From positions 1-9,895 of the forward strand of contig SIBB01000094.1 of assembly GCA_009695395.1 (NCBI GenBank): a DNA stretch of 9,895 bases. Reading direction: 5' to 3'. Positions within the stretch are counted from its first letter, which is position 1, and each line of letters begins with the position of its first letter. Below the pieces are notes generated by a model. That model did not search any database, had not been told where the DNA came from, and saw only the letters and a list, made by a program, of their open reading frames with translations. This DNA is from Pedosphaera sp. GTDB lineage: Bacteria > Verrucomicrobiota > Verrucomicrobiia > Limisphaerales > SXTU01. This document shows positions 5,499-9,895 of this stretch, one piece after another. Both the position numbers and the translations under genes were made by a program.

Positions 5499-8400
5499 AC
5501 TCATTCCTTCGCGCGGTTTCACTCGCAGTTCTTGCCGCCGCCACTGCTGCCGAGTCCGCGCAAACCAACCTCAACGGCCACGCCTTCACCCTGCCTGACG
5601 GCTTCACGGTCGAACTCGTCGCCGCCGCGCCGCTCGTCGAACGTCCCATCTCCATGTCGTTCGATGAGCGGGGCCGGCTCTACGCGACAGATTCCTCCGG
5701 TTCGAACGAGAAAGGCCCGACGCAATACGAACGCAAGGACCACCGCATCGTGCGCCTCGAAGACACCGACGGCGACGGGCGCTTCGACAAGTCCGTGGTG
5801 TTCGCCGACAAGATGATGTTCCCCGAGGGCGCGATGTTTTACGAAGGCTCGCTCTACGTCGCCGCGCCGCCGCAAATCTGGAAACTCACCGACACCGACG
5901 GCGACGGCATCGCGGACAAGCGCGAGGTCTGGCACGACGGCAAGACACTTACCGGCTGCGCGAACGATCTGCACGGCCCCTACCTCGGCCCGGACGGCTG
6001 GATTTACTGGACGAAAGGCGCGTTCGCCGAACAGCGCTACACGCTCCCGACCGGCAAGCCATTCGTCACGCGCGCCTCGCACATCTTCCGCGCACGGCCC
6101 GACGGAACGGGCATCGAACCGGTGCTCACGGGTGGCATGGACAATCCCGTAGGCGTCGCGTTCCACTCGACGGGCGAGCGCTTCCTGAGCTGCACCTTCG
6201 TCCAACCCGGTGGCGGCAAGCGCGATGGTTTGCTCCACGCCATCTACGGCGGTGTCTATGGCAAGGAGCAGGCCGCGCTCGACGGCCACCCGCGCACGGG
6301 TGACCTCATGCCCGTAATGAACCACTCCGGCGCGTCCGCCCCTTGCGGGCTGGCCACGTATCGTTCGCGGGTCTTCGGCGCGGACTGGTCGGACAACCTG
6401 CTCGCGTGCTACTTCAATCTACGAAAAGTCATCCGCCACGAACTCATCCCCGACGGCGCGACGTTCAAGACGAAGGACACTGACCTGCTCGCGAGCGACC
6501 ACGTGGACTTCCACCCGACCGACGTGCTTGAAGACGCCGACGGAAGCATCCTCATCGTGGACACGGGCGGCTGGTATAAAATCTGTTGCCCGACCTCGCA
6601 GCTTGCCAAGCCCGATGTGCTCGGCGGCATCTACCGGCTGCGCAAAGTGGGAATGCCCAAGACCGCCGACCCTCGCGGTCTCAAACTGAACTGGCCCACA
6701 CTCAAACCCGCCGACCTCGCGAAACTTCTCGCCGATGAACGTCTCTACGTGCGCCAGCGCGCCATCGCTGAGCTTGGCAAGCGCGGCGAGCCCGCCGTGC
6801 CCGCGCTGCGCCAACTTCTCGTAGGAGACGACGCGAGGAGTCTCACTTCAAAAGCGGAACGCGGCGCGGAGAAGACTGGCAAAAAATTGGAGATTCCTCA
6901 CGTCGTCACCTACGGGGCGGATGCGCGTCGCGAGGCGGTGTGGTCCCTCGCGCGCATCTCCGGCGCGCCCGCCCGCGAGGCTGTCCGCACTGCGCTCAAC
7001 GACACCGACGCCTCCGTCCGCCATGCAGCGATTCACGTCGTGAGCGTGTGGCGGGACACGAATGCCGTCGGCCGAATCCAAGGTCTTCTCACGTCCCTCG
7101 AAACCACAGCGGCCATGCGACGCGCGGCGGCGGAAGCGCTCGGACGTATTGGAGGGCCGTCCGCCGTGGCCGCGCTCATCAGCGGCGCGGAGGAGCTTGC
7201 GAAACTTCCTGAAGGCGACGGCCGCCGGATGTTGGAGCACTCGTTGGCTGCTGCGCTCATCGAAATCGGCGTGGCTGCGGAGACCACCGTCGGACTCGCG
7301 TCACCGAGTGCTTCAGTGCATCGCGTCGCGTTGCTGGCGATGGACCAGATGCCGAACAGCAGCTTGAAGCCCGAGGATGTCTGGCGCTTGTGTTACTCCA
7401 AGGAACCGCTCCTCCGGCAGACCGCGTGGTGGATTGTTGGGCACCGACCGGAGCTGGGTGAAAAGCTCGCGCGCCAGTTTCACGGCGACCTGTTCTTTTA
7501 CGGGAAGACCCTGCCGAACCCCGACCCAGTTGAGACCACGCTGCGGCTTGCGCAACTGGCCAAGTCCCCTGCGATTCAGAGAACGATGGCGGCGCTTGCC
7601 AGCGACCGAGATGTGCCGGCGCAAGCGAAGCTCATTGTCCTGCGCGCGATGGCGGCGTCCGGGTTGAAGGAGACGCCCGCCGCTTGGCTGCCAGCCGTCA
7701 CAGAGTTGCTCTCAGAATCGAACGATGCCGTTGTTCGCCAGGCCGTCGCGACGGCGCGGACCTTCTCCGCTCCCAAGGAAGGCAATAAAGCGTTGCTCAC
7801 GGCGCTTCAGAATTTGGGCGAGAGTTCCTTCGAGCAGGCAGACATCCGGCTGGATGCGCTGGTGGCGACGGGGACCACTTCGTTCGTCTCCCAGCCCCTG
7901 TTCGATTTCCTGCGCACCAACCTTGCCCCTGCGAATCCGATGATGACCCGCAGCGCGGCGAGCACCGTGCTGGCAAAGGCGAAGTTATCCAGCGCGCAAC
8001 AGCTCACGCTGGTGGACACGATGAAGAGTATTTCCCCGCTGGATGCGCCGAGGTTGCTGCCGGTGTTTGAGAAGTCACCGAGCGAAGAACTGGGCTTAAA
8101 GCTCATCGCGGCGCTGAAGGACTCCACCGGGCTGCGCGGGCTGCGAGTGGATTTGCTCAAGCCGCTGCTGGCGAAGTATCCGAAGTCCGTGCAGGACGCC
8201 GGCGCGGACTTGCTCACGCTGCTGAACGCAGACGCGGGCAAGCAGCGCGCACACTTGGAAGCTCTCCTGCCGACGCTCAAAGACGGCGACGTGCGGCGCG
8301 GGCACGCGCTGTTCAAGAGCCAGAAATCCGCGTGCGCGACGTGCCACGCCATCGGCTACCTCGGCGGCAATTTGGGGCCGGACCTCACGCGCATCGGGCA

Positions 8401-8701
8401 GGTGCGGACGGAAATGGATTTGCTGGAGAGCATCATTTATCCCAGCGCGAGCTTCGTGCGGAGCTACGAGCCGTTCACGGTCGCGGTCAAAGGTGGTGAA
8501 GACATCACCGGCATCGTGCGCAAGGACGCGCCGGATGAAGTCGTGTTGGCGAATGGCCCCGAGACCGAAGCGCGCGTCGCCCGCGCGGACGTGGCCGAGA
8601 TGCGGCCCGGCAAGGTTTCGCTCATGCCCGACGGCTTCGAGCAGGCGCTGACGCGGCAGGAGTTGGCGGACTTGCTGGCGTTCCTAAAGGCGTCGAAGTG
8701 A
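5495..8701 (+). CDS. PVC-type haem-binding dehydrogenase with HEAT repeats and cytochrome c domain
   Basis: Large exported protein of 1068 residues. A signal peptide (about 1-22, MNSFLRAVSLAVLAAATAAES) is followed by a beta-propeller of the Pirellula/Verrucomicrobium 'membrane-bound dehydrogenase' N-terminal family (about 28-385, TIGR02604 type). The propeller carries two DTDGDG calcium-binding-like loops (90-95 and 133-138) and closes with DTGGWYKICC and GGIYRLRK. HEAT-like alpha-helical repeats fill about 405-900 (for example VRQRAIAELGKRGEPAVPAL and MRRAAAEALGRIGG). The C-terminal haem domain (about 927-1068, TIGR02603 type) has the covalent haem site C947-A-T-C950-H951, with M1044 in SLMPDG as a likely distal ligand. 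It probably oxidises an unknown substrate, perhaps a sugar or alcohol, in the periplasm and passes electrons to its haem. Length and order are typical for the family. The start is supported by the signal peptide; no clear Shine-Dalgarno site is present. Confidence 0.9.
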   Translation: MNSFLRAVSLAVLAAATAAESAQTNLNGHAFTLPDGFTVELVAAAPLVERPISMSFDERGRLYATDSSGSNEKGPTQYERKDHRIVRLEDTDGDGRFDKSVVFADKMMFPEGAMFYEGSLYVAAPPQIWKLTDTDGDGIADKREVWHDGKTLTGCANDLHGPYLGPDGWIYWTKGAFAEQRYTLPTGKPFVTRASHIFRARPDGTGIEPVLTGGMDNPVGVAFHSTGERFLSCTFVQPGGGKRDGLLHAIYGGVYGKEQAALDGHPRTGDLMPVMNHSGASAPCGLATYRSRVFGADWSDNLLACYFNLRKVIRHELIPDGATFKTKDTDLLASDHVDFHPTDVLEDADGSILIVDTGGWYKICCPTSQLAKPDVLGGIYRLRKVGMPKTADPRGLKLNWPTLKPADLAKLLADERLYVRQRAIAELGKRGEPAVPALRQLLVGDDARSLTSKAERGAEKTGKKLEIPHVVTYGADARREAVWSLARISGAPAREAVRTALNDTDASVRHAAIHVVSVWRDTNAVGRIQGLLTSLETTAAMRRAAAEALGRIGGPSAVAALISGAEELAKLPEGDGRRMLEHSLAAALIEIGVAAETTVGLASPSASVHRVALLAMDQMPNSSLKPEDVWRLCYSKEPLLRQTAWWIVGHRPELGEKLARQFHGDLFFYGKTLPNPDPVETTLRLAQLAKSPAIQRTMAALASDRDVPAQAKLIVLRAMAASGLKETPAAWLPAVTELLSESNDAVVRQAVATARTFSAPKEGNKALLTALQNLGESSFEQADIRLDALVATGTTSFVSQPLFDFLRTNLAPANPMMTRSAASTVLAKAKLSSAQQLTLVDTMKSISPLDAPRLLPVFEKSPSEELGLKLIAALKDSTGLRGLRVDLLKPLLAKYPKSVQDAGADLLTLLNADAGKQRAHLEALLPTLKDGDVRRGHALFKSQKSACATCHAIGYLGGNLGPDLTRIGQVRTEMDLLESIIYPSASFVRSYEPFTVAVKGGEDITGIVRKDAPDEVVLANGPETEARVARADVAEMRPGKVSLMPDGFEQALTRQELADLLAFLKASK

Positions 8702-8710
8702 GGTGGAAAA

Positions 8711-8734
8711 AGTGTTCAGTATCCAGTGTTCAGT
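8711..8734. repeat. 7-bp-period tandem repeat (AGTGTTC-like)
   Basis: Heptamers AGTGTTC, AGTATCC and AGTGTTC are followed by a partial AGT. The array sits in the 81-bp gap between two convergent genes, 10 bp after the stop of the haem-protein gene. A weaker heptad rhythm (ACTGGTG, ACTGACT, ACTTCCC) follows at 8758-8778. No intrinsic terminator was seen in this gap. Confidence 0.6.
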
Positions 8735-8782
8735 CATCTGCCGAGGACGTTTCCCCCACTGGTGACTGACTACTTCCCCGCG

Positions 8783-9349
8783 CTACACGCGCTTCCGTCG
8801 CAGGACCGCTGCGATGGCCGTTGTGAGGATCATTCCCATCAGGACCTTGCCGATGGGGTCGAGCAGGAGGTCGAACACCAGCATCTGCGAGACGGTCGCG
8901 CTCGCCTCGGGGCGTCCCAGTTCACGCTCGGTGAGACCGGCAAGCACGCCGGCCTTCCGCCACTCCCACGCGCGCTGGAGCCACCCGGGGTTGATGAAGT
9001 GGGAGTAGAAGGCGATGAACACGCCGTTCGCAAAGGCGGTGATGGCGCTTACGACCATGCCGGTCTGAAAGCCTTCCTCAAATTCGATAAACCCAGACTG
9101 CTGTCGTTCGCGCCGTTCCCGGATAGCCAGCCAGATAAACACCGTGAACACGACAGCGGCTACTTTCTTGCCGTGCTGCGCGTGCGTGAAATCTCGGTCG
9201 TGCCAGCCGAGCTGCCAGGCCAGCAGCGTGTAGCCCGCAAGTGCCAGCACGGCGAGGAGAGCGAACTTGATTGCTGATTTGAACCGCATCGTGTCTGGCA
9301 CCATATCGGCAGGAGCGCGTGGAGGCAACGAACTCGGCGGAGGATGCAT
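8783..9349 (-). CDS. Small membrane protein, DUF4199-like
   Basis: Predicted inner-membrane protein of 188 residues with about four membrane segments (roughly 26-46, 62-76, 96-118 and 165-184). The central part, FEEGFQTGMVVSAITAFANG then FYSHFINPGW (about 90-123), matches the DUF4199 pattern of a glycine-containing helix followed by a conserved 'INP' turn. The function of that family is unknown. Three starts are possible: ATG 9349, 9304 or 9289. The first is preceded by GGAG at 9 nt and is used here, but it adds a proline-rich tail that is unusual before a first membrane helix; ATG 9289 (MRFKSAIKFALL) would give a more typical N-terminus. It follows argC on the same strand with a 63-bp gap. 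The opposite-strand frame over the same bases is charged and repetitive and is judged a shadow. Confidence 0.75.
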   Translation of the reverse strand: MHPPPSSLPPRAPADMVPDTMRFKSAIKFALLAVLALAGYTLLAWQLGWHDRDFTHAQHGKKVAAVVFTVFIWLAIRERRERQQSGFIEFEEGFQTGMVVSAITAFANGVFIAFYSHFINPGWLQRAWEWRKAGVLAGLTERELGRPEASATVSQMLVFDLLLDPIGKVLMGMILTTAIAAVLRRKRV

Positions 9350-9388
9350 CGTTACGGGCTCCGAAACTGAAGGGGAGCAAACGCCCCG

Positions 9389-9405
9389 CTTTCAACTTTC
9401 AACTT
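9389..9405. repeat. 7-bp tandem repeat (CTTTCAA x2 plus CTT)
   Basis: CTTTCAA is repeated twice exactly and continues with CTT. The array lies in the 63-bp gap between the argC stop and the start of the DUF4199-like gene. It shares only the 7-bp period, not the sequence, with the arrays at 52-72, 102-122 and 8711-8734. Confidence 0.55.
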
Positions 9406-9412
9406 CCCCACC

Positions 9413-9895
9413 TCAGAGTAGCCCTGCCGTCTCCGGGTAGCCGCACATGACGTTGAAGCTCTGCACGGCCTGGCCGCTCGCGCCTTTCACGATGTTGTCT
9501 TCGGCACTCATCACGAGCAGTCGGCCCGTGCGCGTGTCGAGCCGCCACGCAAGTTCGAGGACGTTGGTGCCCACGACGTTTTTCGTGTCGGGCAGCGCCT
9601 TGCCTTCGAGCACGCGCACGAACGGCTCGTTTGCATACGCGGCCTCGTAGCACGCGGTGATTTGCGCGCCGAGCGCGGCGGCCTCGGCGGCGGTGGAGAA
9701 GTGTTTCGCGGGCGCGAGATAAAGGGTCGTGAGAATGCCGCGGTTCACAGGAATCAGGTGCGGTGTGAATTGAATCGTCACCGGCACACCCGCCGCGAGC
9801 GCGAGCTGTTCCTCAATCTCCGACAAGTGCCGGTGCTTTGGCACGCCGTAGGGGCGCACGCTCTCGTTGCACTCGACGAAGAGGTAGTCGAGCTC
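9413..9895 (-). CDS. argC: N-acetyl-gamma-glutamyl-phosphate reductase, C-terminal part
   Basis: The C-terminal 160 residues of ArgC, the cytoplasmic NADPH-dependent enzyme that reduces N-acetylglutamyl phosphate to the semialdehyde in arginine synthesis. The gene enters from the right window edge: codons are open from 9895 (ELDYLFVECNESVRPYGV), so the 5' part, including the NADP-binding domain and the catalytic Cys, lies outside. Visible hallmarks are ECNES..PYGV, KHRHLSEIEEQL (conserved His region), the FTPHLIPVNRGILTTLY segment, and the end signature VKGASGQAVQSFNVMCGYPETAGLL, which is nearly universal for ArgC. The stop is TGA at 9413-9415. The GTG at 9859 is internal to the frame and is not a start. 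With carB about 4 kb away this is the second arginine-related gene here, but the two are not in one operon. Confidence 0.95.
   Translation of the reverse strand, partial: ELDYLFVECNESVRPYGVPKHRHLSEIEEQLALAAGVPVTIQFTPHLIPVNRGILTTLYLAPAKHFSTAAEAAALGAQITACYEAAYANEPFVRVLEGKALPDTKNVVGTNVLELAWRLDTRTGRLLVMSAEDNIVKGASGQAVQSFNVMCGYPETAGLL

Noticed and set aside
8726..9277. 183-codon frame on + opposite the DUF4199-like gene
   Set aside because: Its product is hydrophilic and irregular with no motif, while the - frame gives four membrane segments and a DUF4199-like core.
9370..9392. GGGG/CCCC pairing after argC, considered as a terminator
   Set aside because: The stem is only four to six pairs with a bulge, and no T-run follows on the - strand.

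Overview
The window looks like an ordinary chromosomal stretch of a GC-rich bacterium of the PVC group, most likely Verrucomicrobiota. The main evidence is the large protein at 5495-8701. Its architecture (signal peptide, 'membrane-bound dehydrogenase' beta-propeller, HEAT-like repeats, C-terminal CxxCH haem domain) is almost restricted to Planctomycetes and Verrucomicrobia. The phylum assignment is an inference; no rRNA or other marker is present.

Layout from left to right. (1) A secreted amidohydrolase of the D-aminoacylase/dihydroorotase type on + (94-1542). (2) A convergent MFS transporter of the nucleoside:H+ symporter type on - (1574-2815). (3) A - strand pair, carB (3772-5277) followed 5 bp downstream by an Mrr-type restriction endonuclease (2936-3766). 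The carB product has only the N-terminal half of a normal CarB. (4) A divergent intergenic region (5278-5494) with a hairpin, a good sigma70-like promoter on + and a short relic of a glycoside hydrolase family 16 gene. (5) The 1068-residue haem-binding dehydrogenase-like protein on +. (6) Two - strand genes: a small DUF4199-like membrane protein (8783-9349) and the 3' part of argC (9413 to beyond the window end).

The genes do not form one pathway. carB (carbamoyl phosphate for arginine and pyrimidines) and argC (arginine synthesis) are housekeeping genes. The amidohydrolase, the symporter and the large haem protein suggest scavenging and oxidation of organic matter. The Mrr gene is the one accessory, defence-type gene. 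Its GC content is lower than its neighbours' by hand count, and it sits exactly where the second half of carB would be expected.

I see no undescribed multi-gene system. The points most worth a second look are the half-length CarB joined to mrr, the GH16 relic fused to the start of the haem-protein gene, and several short tandem arrays of different sequence that share a 7-bp period and lie at gene borders. Intergenic stretches are all shorter than 220 bases.
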